NCBI GenBank assembly: GCA_946639585.1
Contig: CAMPBS010000010.1
Location: 1-40,810, forward strand
Origin: an uncultured Clostridium sp.
GTDB taxonomy: Bacteria; Bacillota; Clostridia; TANB77; CAG-508
DNA: 40,810 nucleotides
Direction: 5' to 3'
The notes below the pieces were generated by a model. That model was not told the origin of the DNA. It saw only the letters and a program-made list of their open reading frames with translations, and searched no databases. Made by a program: the position numbers and the translations under genes. The first letter of the stretch is position 1; each line of letters opens with the position of its first letter. Of this stretch, positions 17,829 to 26,125 are shown one piece after another.

Positions 17829-20738
17829 CTATCTTTTAATTTCTTCCATAACAAATGCTTCAATAGTATCCCCAACTTTAATATCATTGTAATCCTCAAT
17901 TTGAGCACCACACTCAAATCCTTTTGATACTTCTTTTGCATCATCTTTAAATCTTTTTAATGTTGAAAGATGTCCTTCATGAATTACAACATTATCTCTA
18001 ATAATTCTAACTCCAGCATTTCTTTCAAGCTTACCAGTAAGTACAAAGCATCCTGCAATTGTACCAACATTTGAAATTCTGAATGTTTCTCTAATTTCTG
18101 CTGTACCGATAACTTTTTCTTCGTATTTTGGTGCAAGCATTCCTTTTAGAGCTGCCTCAACATCTTCTATAGCTTGGTAAATTACTGAGTATTGTTTAAT
18201 TTCAACTTCATCTTTATCTGCCATGTCTTTTGCAGTTGGATTTGGTCTAACATTAAACGCGATTATAATTGCATTTGAAACTTTTGCTAGTGTAACATCG
18301 CTTTCATTTACAGCTCCTGCTGCAGCATGAACGATTTTTACTTTAACTTCTTCATTTTTTAGATTTCCTAAAGATTGTTTTACTGCTTCTACTGAACCTT
18401 GAACATCAGCTTTAATGATTAAGTTCAATTGTTTTAATTTTCCTTCTTCCATTTGGCTGAATAGGTTATCTAATGTTACTTTTGTTCCTGCATTTATTGC
18501 CTTTTCTCTTTCTTCACGTTTTCTTCTTTCTATTAAGTGTTTAGCTGTTTTTTCATCTTTAACTTCATAGAATGTATCTCCAGCTTGTGGCACATCTGTT
18601 AATCCCATTATTTCAACTGGTGTTGATGGTCCAGCAGATTTAACTTTCTTACCTTTGTCATCTTTCATTGCTCTTATTCTACCAATTGAAGAACCTACAA
18701 CTATTGTATCTCCTACATCTAAAGTTCCTCTTTGTACAAGCATTGATGCTATTGCACCTTTTGCTTTGTCTAGTCTTGCTTCTATAACTGTTCCTTTTGC
18801 TTGTTTATTTGGATTAGCTTTTAGTTCTAATACGTCTGCTTCTAATAATACCATTTCTAATAATTGATCAATATTTTGACATTTTTTAGCTGAAATTGGT
18901 ACATAAATTGTGTCACCGCCCCATTCTTCTGGAACTAATTCATAAGCCATTAATTCTTGTTTTACTTTATCTATATTTGCATCTGGTAAATCTATTTTGT
19001 TTACTGCAACTATTATTGGAATTCCAGCTGACTTAGCATGGTTTATAGCTTCAATTGTTTGAGGCATTACGCCATCATTTGCTGCAACTACAAGTATTGC
19101 AATATCTGTAATTTGAGCACCTCTAGCACGCATTGCTGTGAATGCTTCGTGTCCTGGGGTATCTAAGAATGTTATTTCTCTGTCATTTATTTTAACTTTA
19201 TAAGCACCTATTGCTTGTGTAATTCCACCTGCTTCACCTTCGATTACGTTTGTTTTTCTAACTGCATCTAGAAGTGATGTTTTACCATGGTCAACGTGTC
19301 CCATAACAACAACAACTGGTGGTCTTGCAACTAAGTCTTCTTCTTTGTCTTCAGAATCGTCAAATAGAATGTCTTCATCTGTAACAACTTCTTTTTTGAT
19401 TGCTTTTACACCAAATTCTTCTGATACTAAGAAAGCAGTGTCAAAGTCTAATTCGTTGTTTAGAGTTGCCATTATTCCATAACCAATAAGTTTTGTAATA
19501 ACTTCTGAAGCTGTTTTCTTTAATTCAGCAGCTAAGTCTTTAACTGTTATTGTTTCTGGAATTGTAATTTCTGTTAATTGGAAGATTTTTTGCTTGCTTG
19601 GTTTCTCGTCTTTTTGTTTTTTCTTAGATTTTCTGTTTCTTTGAGTTGATAAATCATAGTAATCTAACATGCTTCCTTCACTATCGTCATCAAACATGCT
19701 TGATAATCTATTTGATTGTTTTAAGCTCTTTAACTTTCCTTCATCAAAACCATTGTTGTTTCCTTTTTTGTTTTTAGACTTTTTATTTCCTCTATTGTCA
19801 TCAAATTTGCTGTTATTTTTTTGTTTATCAATAGTTTTGTTGTACTCTCTGTTGTTTTCTTTTTCTGGAATTGTTTCTTGCATAATATTTTTAATATTTT
19901 TCTCAATTCCTCTTTCATCTAACGGTCTTTTTCCGTTATTTCCAAATCTTCCACCATTATTATTATTTCCAAAACCTTGCTTATTATTATTAAATTTATT
20001 ATTATTGTTTCTATCAAAATTTCTATCTCTGTTTCCAAAGTTGTTTTGACCTTGATTTTGTCTATTTCCGAAATTTCCATTTGGTTTTCTATCTCTGTTT
20101 TCGAAGTTATTTCTTCTATCTCCTCTGTTTTCAAAATTTCTATTTTGGAAATTGTTATTTGGTCTTCTATCATTGTTTTCGAAATTTCTTGAGTTTGGTC
20201 TATTTTCTGGTTGGATTTGTTTTGTTTCTGTTTGACTTGGTTTTACTTCAGCTTGTTTAATTTCTCTTTCTACAACTGGAGTTTCTTCTTTAACAGCTTT
20301 TGGTTTTTCTTCTTTTATTTCTTCTTTTTTAGGTTTAATTCCAAACAATTCATTAACAGTCATTGGCTTGTTTTGCTTATTTCTGTAAACAATGTTATAA
20401 TCTTTATTCTGTTTTCTTTCAATAAAACCAATATTTTTATTTTGGTTTACTGGCTTGTTTTCCTTTTTAGGAGCTTGCTCATTATCTGCAATTATCACTT
20501 CTCTTCTTATAATTACAGGAGCTTTTTCCTCCTTTTTAGTTTCTTTTACATTGTTTTCTTTTTTGTTTGGAACAGCCTTTTTAGCAGCAAAACTTTCTTC
20601 TATTCTTTTTGCTTCTTCGTCTGTTACTCCACTCATATGACTTTTTACTTCTATTTTTAGTTCTTGTGCTCTTTCTACTACTTCTTTACTGGCTAAGCCT
20701 AGCTTTTTAGCTATCTCATGTATTTTTATCTTACCCAA
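17829..20738 (-). CDS. infB: Translation initiation factor IF-2 with a long Asn/Arg/Gly-rich region
   Basis: GTPase that brings initiator tRNA to the 30S subunit. I place the start at a TTG (20736-20738): GGGGGTG lies 6 bp upstream and the product begins [15 protein letters not shown], the usual IF-2N start. The ATG at 20753 gives five more residues but has no good site. The 969 residues have an IF-2N domain, a 150-residue charged part, a low-complexity stretch (about 190-285) made of NFxNR, GNNN and RxFD units, a second IF-2N domain (about 390-440), then the G domain ([25 protein letters not shown]), domain II and the C-terminal tRNA-binding domains. The start overlaps the ylxQ stop by 8 bp, so coupling is likely. 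Confidence 0.96.
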   Translation of the reverse strand: MGKIKIHEIAKKLGLASKEVVERAQELKIEVKSHMSGVTDEEAKRIEESFAAKKAVPNKKENNVKETKKEEKAPVIIRREVIIADNEQAPKKENKPVNQNKNIGFIERKQNKDYNIVYRNKQNKPMTVNELFGIKPKKEEIKEEKPKAVKEETPVVEREIKQAEVKPSQTETKQIQPENRPNSRNFENNDRRPNNNFQNRNFENRGDRRNNFENRDRKPNGNFGNRQNQGQNNFGNRDRNFDRNNNNKFNNNKQGFGNNNNGGRFGNNGKRPLDERGIEKNIKNIMQETIPEKENNREYNKTIDKQKNNSKFDDNRGNKKSKNKKGNNNGFDEGKLKSLKQSNRLSSMFDDDSEGSMLDYYDLSTQRNRKSKKKQKDEKPSKQKIFQLTEITIPETITVKDLAAELKKTASEVITKLIGYGIMATLNNELDFDTAFLVSEEFGVKAIKKEVVTDEDILFDDSEDKEEDLVARPPVVVVMGHVDHGKTSLLDAVRKTNVIEGEAGGITQAIGAYKVKINDREITFLDTPGHEAFTAMRARGAQITDIAILVVAANDGVMPQTIEAINHAKSAGIPIIVAVNKIDLPDANIDKVKQELMAYELVPEEWGGDTIYVPISAKKCQNIDQLLEMVLLEADVLELKANPNKQAKGTVIEARLDKAKGAIASMLVQRGTLDVGDTIVVGSSIGRIRAMKDDKGKKVKSAGPSTPVEIMGLTDVPQAGDTFYEVKDEKTAKHLIERRKREEREKAINAGTKVTLDNLFSQMEEGKLKQLNLIIKADVQGSVEAVKQSLGNLKNEEVKVKIVHAAAGAVNESDVTLAKVSNAIIIAFNVRPNPTAKDMADKDEVEIKQYSVIYQAIEDVEAALKGMLAPKYEEKVIGTAEIRETFRISNVGTIAGCFVLTGKLERNAGVRIIRDNVVIHEGHLSTLKRFKDDAKEVSKGFECGAQIEDYNDIKVGDTIEAFVMEEIKR

Positions 20739-21052
20739 TAAATTCACCCCCATTATATATTTTTTCTATTTCCTTGGCTAAATTGCTTTCTTTTACAGCG
20801 AAAGTTGCTTTATTTTCTTTTCCTATTGCTTTGCTAAGTTCTTCTATATTACCATCTTCAATTAGTGGCACATTATATTCTAAACATAGCTTTTTAAATT
20901 TATCCTTTGTTCTTTCAGATGCTTCCTTAGATACTATTACAAGTTTTGCTTTTTTCTTCAAGATTTCTTCTTTTACACTATCTGCACCAAAAGCAACTTT
21001 TCTTGCTCTTGCAGCTAGGCCGTAGTAGCCCTAATATTTTCTTATTTATCAA
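20731..21052 (-). pseudogene. ylxQ: YlxQ, L7Ae-family ribosomal protein-like, with a one-base frameshift
   Basis: YlxQ (L7Ae/L30e fold) is a small RNA-binding protein always near infB. A TTG at 21052, with AAGAGGTG 6 bp upstream inside ylxR, opens MINKKILGLL. Then one extra base (the C on the minus strand at 21022, in CTACTACGG) shifts the frame. Removing it restores GLLGLAARARKVAFGADSVKEE joined to KKKAKLVIVSKEASERT and so on to the stop at 20731, a full-length protein of about 106 aa. In the second frame translation could only begin at internal TTG codons. The lesion may be a sequencing or assembly error, a true mutation, or a +1 shift at CUA-CGG. The overlaps with ylxR (11 bp) and infB (8 bp) are intact. 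Confidence 0.8.
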
Positions 21053-21305
21053 GTATTACACCTCTTAAATCATTATAAATTTCTTCTGAAATTGTAGTTT
21101 CAAAAGTTCTTTCTATTCTTTTTGTTTTGATTGCTTTTTCTAAACATTCTATATTATCGCAAATGTAAATTCCTCTACCATCTTTTTTTCCAGTTCTATC
21201 AATTGATATTTCGTTTTGTTTATTTTTAACAATTCTTATCAATTCATTTTTATTCTTTTTTTGCATACAACCTACACAGGTTCTTTGTGGGATTTGCTTT
21301 TCCAT
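21042..21305 (-). CDS. ylxR: YlxR (RnpM-like) RNA-binding protein, DUF448
   Basis: 87 residues of the YlxR family, an RNA-binding protein encoded between nusA and infB; in Bacillus it is reported to modulate RNase P. The family motif RTCVGCMQKKNKNELIRIVK is at residues 8-27, and DRTGKKDGRGIYIC with the following ECLEKAIKTKRIERTF closes the fold. It lies 61 bp after nusA and overlaps ylxQ by 11 bp. Confidence 0.93.
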   Translation of the reverse strand: MEKQIPQRTCVGCMQKKNKNELIRIVKNKQNEISIDRTGKKDGRGIYICDNIECLEKAIKTKRIERTFETTISEEIYNDLRGVILDK

Positions 21306-21366
21306 TTAATCATTCCCTTCTAAAGGCTTGGATTTCCCAATTTAATTATACTTAAGAATTATACTT

Positions 21367-22476
21367 TTATTCTTCATTTTCTGTATTTTCTTCTACACTG
21401 TCTTCTTCATTTTGAGCAGCTGCTAACATTTCTCTAAATTGACTTTCAGATTTGATATCAATTTTCCAATTTGTTAATTTTGCAGCTAATCTCGCATTTT
21501 GTCCTGATTTTCCAATTGCTAAAGATAATTGGTCATCTGGAACAATTACTTGTGCAAATTTTTCTTCTTCTTTTATATCTACTGCTAAGATTTTTGCAGG
21601 TAAAAGTGCTGAAGAAATGTAAATTGATGGATCTTCGTTCCATTCTATAACATCTATTTTTTCTCCGCTTAATTCATTTATAACATTTTGAATTCTTACA
21701 CCTCTTTGACCTACGCATGAACCTACTGGATCAATGTTAGGATCTGGAGAATAAACTGCAACTTTACTTCTATATCCTGGGTCTCTTGAAACACTCTTGA
21801 TTTCAATAACTCCTTCATATATTTCTGGAATTTCAAATTCTAAAAGTTTTCTTACAAAGTCTGGATGACTTCTTGAAACTATTACTTGTGGTGCACCTTT
21901 TGCTCCTCTTTCAACATCTAATACATAGCCTTTTATTTTATCATTTACTCTGTATTTTTCTGTTGGAATTTGCTCTTTTAATGGCATTACACCTTCAAGT
22001 TTTCCTAAGTCCATTATTACAACATTTCCAGCTTTTTGAATTAAACCAGATACTATTTCTCCTTTTCTATCGTTGAATTCTGAATAAATAATATCTCTTT
22101 CAACTTCTCTTAATTTTTGGATTATAACTTGTTTAGCTGTTTGTGCAGCAATTCTTCCAAAATCTTTTGGAACTATTTCAATTTCTACATTATCTCCAAT
22201 ATCTAGGTCTTTGTTGATTTTTTGTGCATCTTTTAAGCTGATTTCCATTACATCGTCATTTGCTTTTTTTACAACTTCTTTTATGCTGTAAACATGTGTA
22301 GCTCCTGTTTTACGATCCATTTCTACTTTTACATTTTCTAATGAATCAAAGTTTCTTTTGTATGCTGTAACTAGTGCTGTTTCAATTGCTTCTAGTAAAA
22401 TTTCTTTTTTGATTCCTCTTTCTTTTTCTAGTTCTTCTAAAGATAGTATTAGTTCTTTGTTGTCGATTGCTTTCAT
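21367..22476 (-). CDS. nusA: Transcription termination/antitermination factor NusA
   Basis: Binds RNA polymerase and nascent RNA to control pausing, termination and antitermination. The 369 residues match the short Firmicutes form: an N-terminal polymerase-binding domain (KEILLEAIETALVTAYKRNF), an S1 domain (GEIVSGLIQKAGNVVIMDLGKLEGVMPLKEQ), and two KH domains (DPVGSCVGQRGVRIQNVINEL and LSLAIGKSGQNARLAAKLT), then an acidic tail. It has its own promoter and a 130-nt structured leader, because the usual upstream partner rimP is 9.4 kb away. Confidence 0.97.
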   Translation of the reverse strand: MKAIDNKELILSLEELEKERGIKKEILLEAIETALVTAYKRNFDSLENVKVEMDRKTGATHVYSIKEVVKKANDDVMEISLKDAQKINKDLDIGDNVEIEIVPKDFGRIAAQTAKQVIIQKLREVERDIIYSEFNDRKGEIVSGLIQKAGNVVIMDLGKLEGVMPLKEQIPTEKYRVNDKIKGYVLDVERGAKGAPQVIVSRSHPDFVRKLLEFEIPEIYEGVIEIKSVSRDPGYRSKVAVYSPDPNIDPVGSCVGQRGVRIQNVINELSGEKIDVIEWNEDPSIYISSALLPAKILAVDIKEEEKFAQVIVPDDQLSLAIGKSGQNARLAAKLTNWKIDIKSESQFREMLAAAQNEEDSVEENTENEE

Positions 22477-22490
22477 TTCTTACTCCTTCC

Positions 22491-22591
22491 GTTGAAACAT
22501 AATTATTTTTTCTGTTTTATAAGACCAATTCTGTTTCAACTTATATTTATTTCCTTATACTAACGAAGAGTGGGATTTGCTCCCACTCTTC
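22491..22591 (-). promoter_or_regulatory. Structured 5' leader of nusA with two hairpins
   Basis: In the transcript from the nusA promoter, the first hairpin (22565-22591) pairs GAAGAGTGGGA with TCCCACTCTTC but has no T tract after it, so it is not a simple terminator. The second pairs GTTGAAACA (22532-22540) with TGTTTCAAC (22491-22499), ending right before the ribosome site CGGAAGGAG. It could control translation or attenuation, for example autoregulation by NusA. This is inference from base pairing only. Confidence 0.5.
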
Positions 22592-22613
22592 TGAAATATT
22601 TTATGCTTTAATT

Positions 22614-22642
22614 ATTATACCCAATTTTTCCCAAAAATGCAA
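22614..22642 (-). promoter_or_regulatory. Sigma-A promoter of nusA
   Basis: Minus strand TTGCAT (22637-22642), 17-bp spacer, TATAAT (22614-22619). It gives the nusA-ylxR-ylxQ-infB-rbfA-nrnA-truB genes a start of their own. Confidence 0.75.
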
Positions 22643-22688
22643 GGGTTTTTGAGAATTTTTTTTAACTTTTGTTTTAGACTTTTGGGAC

Positions 22689-22709
22689 TTTTGGGGACAC
22701 TCCCCAAAA
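22689..22709. repeat. Gene-end palindrome, copy 4
   Basis: TTTTGGGGA-CAC-TCCCCAAAA, perfect 9-bp arms, 7 bp after the stop of the cation efflux gene. The AACCTGG-like flank (CCAGGTT) is shared with copy 2. Confidence 0.7.
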
Positions 22710-22715
22710 ACCAGG

Positions 22716-23813
22716 TTAGTCTGTTATGTCTAAATCTATTATTACATTGCAATTATAGTCTGGATATTTTTCTTTTATTTTTGTAGCTATTTCATTTTTG
22801 ATTTTTTCTTTATCTTCTGCTTTGAAGTCTATTATTAAATCAAAGAAAATGTTCTTTTCTTTATCTACATAAAATCCGTGTACTTGCAAGATTTCTTTGT
22901 AATTTTTTATTATGTTGTTTAATTCTTTTTTTATTTCTCCATATTCACCTTTGTCATTTGCTGCATATATTCCAAGTGTTAAAACTATTGAAAATTCAGC
23001 ATATATTGCATATTCTATTTGACGAGTTAATATATGTATTTCTTCTGCTGTCATGTCATTTCTTACTTGAATATGCGCAGAAGCTATTGTATTTGCCGGT
23101 CCGTAGTTGTGAAGGTTTAGGTCATATGTTCCTTGGACTTCTGGAAATTGGTTGATTCTTTCTTTTAGTTTTTTGCTCAATTCCCCATCCGCTCTAACTC
23201 CTAATATCAAGTTGATAGATTCTTTTAATATCTCATATGATGCTTTTAGAATAAATACGCCAATTAAAACACCAAGATATCCTTCAATTGTAATATGCCA
23301 AATTATATTTAAAATTCCTGCTATGAGTGTTGTAGTAGAAACAATTGCATCCATTAAGGCATCTTGCCCAGAAGCGACTAAACTGCGCGATTCCACTTTT
23401 TGCCCTACTTTTTTTACATAGTTTCCTAAGAATATTTTTACTAAAATCGCAACCGCAACAATGATAAGCGTAATGTAAGAATAGTCTGTTTCTCCAGGAT
23501 TTATTATTTTTTCAACAGATTCTTTAATAGCAAGTATCCCCGCGTATAAAATGATAAAGCCAATTATTATTGATGTGAAATATTCAATTCTTCCATGGCC
23601 ATATGGGTGATTCTTATCTGGCTTTTTATTTGCTAATTTTGTGCCAATTATAGTTATCACAGATGAAAGCACGTCTGTTAAGTTGTTTACAGCATCTAAA
23701 ACAATTGCAATAGAATTTGCAATTAGTCCAACTATCATTTTAAATATTACTAATACTACGTTTGTTATTATGCCTATTATGCTGGTTTTGACAATCTTTT
23801 TATCTCTTTCCAT
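22716..23813 (-). CDS. Cation diffusion facilitator (CDF) family metal exporter
   Basis: Exports divalent metals such as Zn, Mn or Fe from the cytoplasm by proton antiport. The 365 residues start with six membrane segments (about 10-215). The metal site in segment II reads DAVNNLTDVLSSV, with Asn where zinc transporters often have Asp/His. HPYGHGRIEYF is the CDF loop, and SGQDALMDAIVST is segment V. The cytoplasmic C-terminal domain (about 220-365) has the ferredoxin-like fold pattern (DLNLHNYGPANTIASAHIQV) plus about 75 more residues than the minimal type, as in MntE/FieF-like members. The metal cannot be decided. It is the first gene of the block that separates rimP from nusA. Confidence 0.92.
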   Translation of the reverse strand: MERDKKIVKTSIIGIITNVVLVIFKMIVGLIANSIAIVLDAVNNLTDVLSSVITIIGTKLANKKPDKNHPYGHGRIEYFTSIIIGFIILYAGILAIKESVEKIINPGETDYSYITLIIVAVAILVKIFLGNYVKKVGQKVESRSLVASGQDALMDAIVSTTTLIAGILNIIWHITIEGYLGVLIGVFILKASYEILKESINLILGVRADGELSKKLKERINQFPEVQGTYDLNLHNYGPANTIASAHIQVRNDMTAEEIHILTRQIEYAIYAEFSIVLTLGIYAANDKGEYGEIKKELNNIIKNYKEILQVHGFYVDKEKNIFFDLIIDFKAEDKEKIKNEIATKIKEKYPDYNCNVIIDLDITD

Positions 23814-23861
23814 AATTTTACCTCTATATATTTCATATTTACATTATATTATACTATTAAC

Positions 23862-23892
23862 AAAAAAATCTCAATAGAGATTGAGATTTTTT
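23862..23892 (-). terminator. Terminator of the flippase gene (twin of the one at 25463-25493)
   Basis: AAATCTCAAT-AGAG-ATTGAGATTT with A and T runs on both sides. It lies 47 bp past the flippase stop and before the cation efflux gene. It is identical in 30 of 31 bases to the hairpin on the other side of the flippase. Confidence 0.85.
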
Positions 23893-23938
23893 GAATATTT
23901 TTTTACACGTCCCGAAAATACCTACTAAATTTTTTAAC

Positions 23939-25420
23939 TTATGCTTTGGGGAAGTGTCCCAAAAATCTTCCCCAAAACATAAAGTTTGTTGTTATTACTA
24001 CAACTGACGAAATCGATGTGACTACGACCGCCTGTAATGCCCAGTCTTTGTAGTTTGCTATGTCTGTTTGTGGAAGTGCGTTTATTATTATTGCTATTAA
24101 ACCTACTTCTATTGATATTATAAGTATTTTTTTTATTGAATCCCAAATACTTCTGTTTAAGATATATTTTGATGCGTGGTACATGAATTCAATTGTTCTA
24201 AATGCCATTGCAAATAGTGTTCCAATTGCTACTCCTACAATTCCAAATTGCCAAACTAATATAAATGATACTACTATATTTGATACTGCCTCTACCCATG
24301 CTCCTACGCGAGTTTGTCTAAAATGGCCAGCAACTTTTATTAAGTCATTATATGGTTGCCTTATTGCCCACACAAATTCTGCAAGTACCATAATAGTAGC
24401 AAATTCTGGCACTATGTAATTCGCGTCTGTTATTCCTTTTGTATATAAAACGATAAATGGTGTTATTAAAAATAGGGTAGCACTAAATATAATCGTTGCT
24501 ATTGTTAGGTAATAGCCTTCATACGCTTTAAAACTTTTTCGTAATTTATCATTTTCGCCTTTAGCAAACATATCTCCTAATGTAGCATCCAGTCCACCAA
24601 TAAAAGAGTGTGTTACATTTTTCACAGAATTTATAACAATTAAATAAACTGAATATACTGAAATATCGGCCAAACAACCGCATATTGTTAGTATTACAAT
24701 ATCTGTATTTTTATGAACGACAAAAGCAATGTGCTGTGCCAAGCCTTCCCATTTTTGTTCAATCTTATAGTTTCCTTTTGCATGTTTTAAGTTTATTTCA
24801 TACTTTTTCTTAACATATAAATTATGAATAATTGGCCTTAAAATAAATATAAAACAACTTGCAAGTTTAACAATTTGAATACTTGCTCCAAAATGTATTA
24901 ACAAAATTACAGCAATTGTATTTAAAATAACTGTGCCAATTTGAATTGCAGATAATACATATTTTTTCTGATTTGCTTCTATAAACATTTTATATGTCAT
25001 GCCAAAATAATATTCCGCAAATGTGTTTATTGCAATAATTATAACTAATGATAGCGTAAATATTGCATCAAATTGAGTTGAAAACATTGCTGGAAATACA
25101 GCACATAGCACTAAAATATAAACTAAAAATATATATGCAATTTTTCTGAAAAACTTTTCTGATGTTTTTAGAATTTCTTCTATTGTTGTTTTATCTTTAT
25201 TGGCAATCGGCTTAAATAAAACAGATTTAACCACTGGCACAAAGCCAGATTCTAGCAATACTATATATGCTAGAAATTCTGAAATGGAATGCACTAATCC
25301 GTTTACCTCTGAGCCAAAGTTTGTTATCATCAATTATGGTATTATAAAGCCACATGTTATTGTTATTGCTTGCAGTGCAACTGATGATATTATATTTTTT
25401 ATTGCATTTTTACTTCTCAT
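23939..25420 (-). pseudogene. Polysaccharide flippase (Wzx/MurJ-like, MOP superfamily) with a premature in-frame stop
   Basis: Membrane protein of the polysaccharide-flippase class that moves lipid-linked sugars across the membrane. About 12-14 hydrophobic segments are visible, with the family N-terminal pattern NFGSEVNGLVHSISEFLAYIV. The true start should be the ATG at 25420 (site AGGAAAA), giving MRSKNAIKNIISSVALQAIT and then GFIIP. A TAA at 25334-25336 follows at codon 29, where relatives have a basic residue (IIPRLIITNFG). The frame resumes with LMITNFGSE and is open to 23939. A restart at TTG/ATG 25328-25333 would lose part of helix 1 and has no ribosome site. It is either a pseudogene, a recent nonsense mutation or a base error. 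Both ends carry near-identical terminator hairpins. Confidence 0.8.
23940..23981. repeat. Gene-end palindrome, copy 5 (compound)
   Basis: The core TTTGGGGAAGTGTCCCAAAAA is nested in a wider palindrome whose outer arms are TATGCTTTGGGGAAG and CTTCCCCAAAACATA. It overlaps the stop end of the flippase gene. Confidence 0.65.
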
Positions 25421-25462
25421 AATTTTTCCTTAATACTTTTTTGTTTATTCTATATTAAAGTT

Positions 25463-25493
25463 AAAAAAATCTCAATAGAAATTGAGATTTTTT
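25463..25493 (-). terminator. Terminator downstream of the Avd-like gene
   Basis: AAATCTCAAT-AGAA-ATTGAGATTT with flanking A and T runs, 67 bp after the Avd-like stop and 43 bp before the flippase start. No gene or DGR reverse-transcriptase fragment is visible between it and the Avd-like gene. Confidence 0.85.
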
Positions 25494-25559
25494 AACTAAT
25501 TCTCCTTTTAACTGCATTAAAACTATAGCATGAAAAATAGAATAATCTTTTAATTAAGC

Positions 25560-25790
25560 TTAGTTTTTCTCTTTTAAATAAATGCCAGGTTCTGTTTGTT
25601 GCTTTGAATTTATTATTTGTACGAATTCTTTCCTTTTTTCTAGATTCGAAACAGAATTAGCTTCATAAGTAAGTTCTAAAATATCAAAACTCAAATTTCT
25701 AATTCTATTTTTAAGTTCTATATCTTTTGGGGGAAAATTATCTAGCTCTTTATCTACTATAATTATAAGTTCACGAATAATTTGATACAT
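25560..25790 (-). pseudogene. avd: Avd-like four-helix-bundle protein, probably truncated (DGR accessory)
   Basis: 76 residues, all helical. The stretch FPPKDIELKNRIRNLSFDIL followed by ELTYEANSVSNLEKRKEF matches, as I recall it, the middle of the small four-helix-bundle proteins (Avd) that bind DGR reverse transcriptases (usual pattern FPK...L...I......LE....A.......R). Avd proteins are about 110-130 aa; this one is short. The ATG at 25790 has no ribosome site, and the open frame upstream (GYKIVRYGVFENGNLNNYDE) reaches a TAA without a start. An ATG in another frame at about 25875 (MSKLSFK) suggests a frameshift. It lies 160 bp downstream of the VR-bearing gene, the usual place of avd. It may be a relic; the family call is moderate. 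Confidence 0.5.
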
Positions 25791-25882
25791 TTCATCATAA
25801 TTATTTAAGTTTCCATTTTCAAATACTCCATATCTTACTATTTTGTATCCTTAAATGATAATTTCGACATAGAGGCACCATA

Positions 25883-25910
25883 TCACAGGCGGACACTAGG
25901 CCCGCCCGTA
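25883..25910. other. G+C-rich hairpin after the VR gene
   Basis: GGCGG and CCGCC pair around a 9-nt interior in a 70-bp patch much richer in G+C than its surroundings, 40-65 bp after the stop of the surface protein. There is no T tract, so it is not a usual terminator. DGRs often carry a hairpin just after the VR; this one is about 110 bp further on. The rest of 25800-25948 shows nothing else. Confidence 0.4.
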
Positions 25911-26020
25911 TTAGAATATGTGCTTTATCCTACTTATTTTATATTTTTCTACTGATTTACTGTTATAAATGTCCAAACATTATCTACTTTTTTAATGTGG
26001 ATATTAGATTTTAGAGAAAC

Positions 26021-26125
26021 TACGGGGCGCAAACCGTAATTGTCGTTGAAACTGTAACTAAAGCTACCGTTGCTGCTCACACGCCTCAAGTAGAGCCTGC
26101 TGTCGGTAAGCGGAGAAGCGAGCCA
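26021..26125 (-). other. Candidate DGR variable region (VR)
   Basis: About 53% G+C by my count, in a gene that is otherwise near 30%. Between TGG-CTC-GCT-TCT-CCG and GGT-TTG-CGC-CCC, 14 of 25 codons end in C and most of the rest end in T (ACC, GAC, AGC, CTC, TAC, TTC, AAC, AGT, AAT). All of these are one or two adenine changes from AAC or AAT, as adenine-directed mutagenesis of an Asn-rich template would give. The invariant frame WLASP...LRRV...NG...YGLRPVVSL is typical. The end holds a TACGG/CCGTA hairpin (26021-26038). The paralogue at 30259-31632 lacks this base composition. No template copy is in the window. Confidence 0.65.

Noticed and set aside
19870..20180. Repetitive DNA in infB considered as a CRISPR array or tandem repeat
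   Set aside because: The units are irregular and coding (Asn/Arg/Gly), with no constant repeat-spacer spacing.
19669..20660. Long plus-strand frames opposite infB, and similar frames opposite other genes
   Set aside because: They are rich in Leu/Phe/Ser as expected from antisense of A-rich coding DNA, lack ribosome sites and show no known family.
25463..25560. Possible reverse transcriptase remains after the Avd-like gene
   Set aside because: Only about 100 A/T-rich bases and a terminator; no YxDD-like or other RT motif in any frame.
25800..25948. Search for a DGR template repeat between the VR gene and the Avd-like gene
   Set aside because: The stretch is G+C-rich in part, but shares no run with the VR (GGTTTGCGCCCC or TGGCTCGCTTCTCC), so it is not the template.
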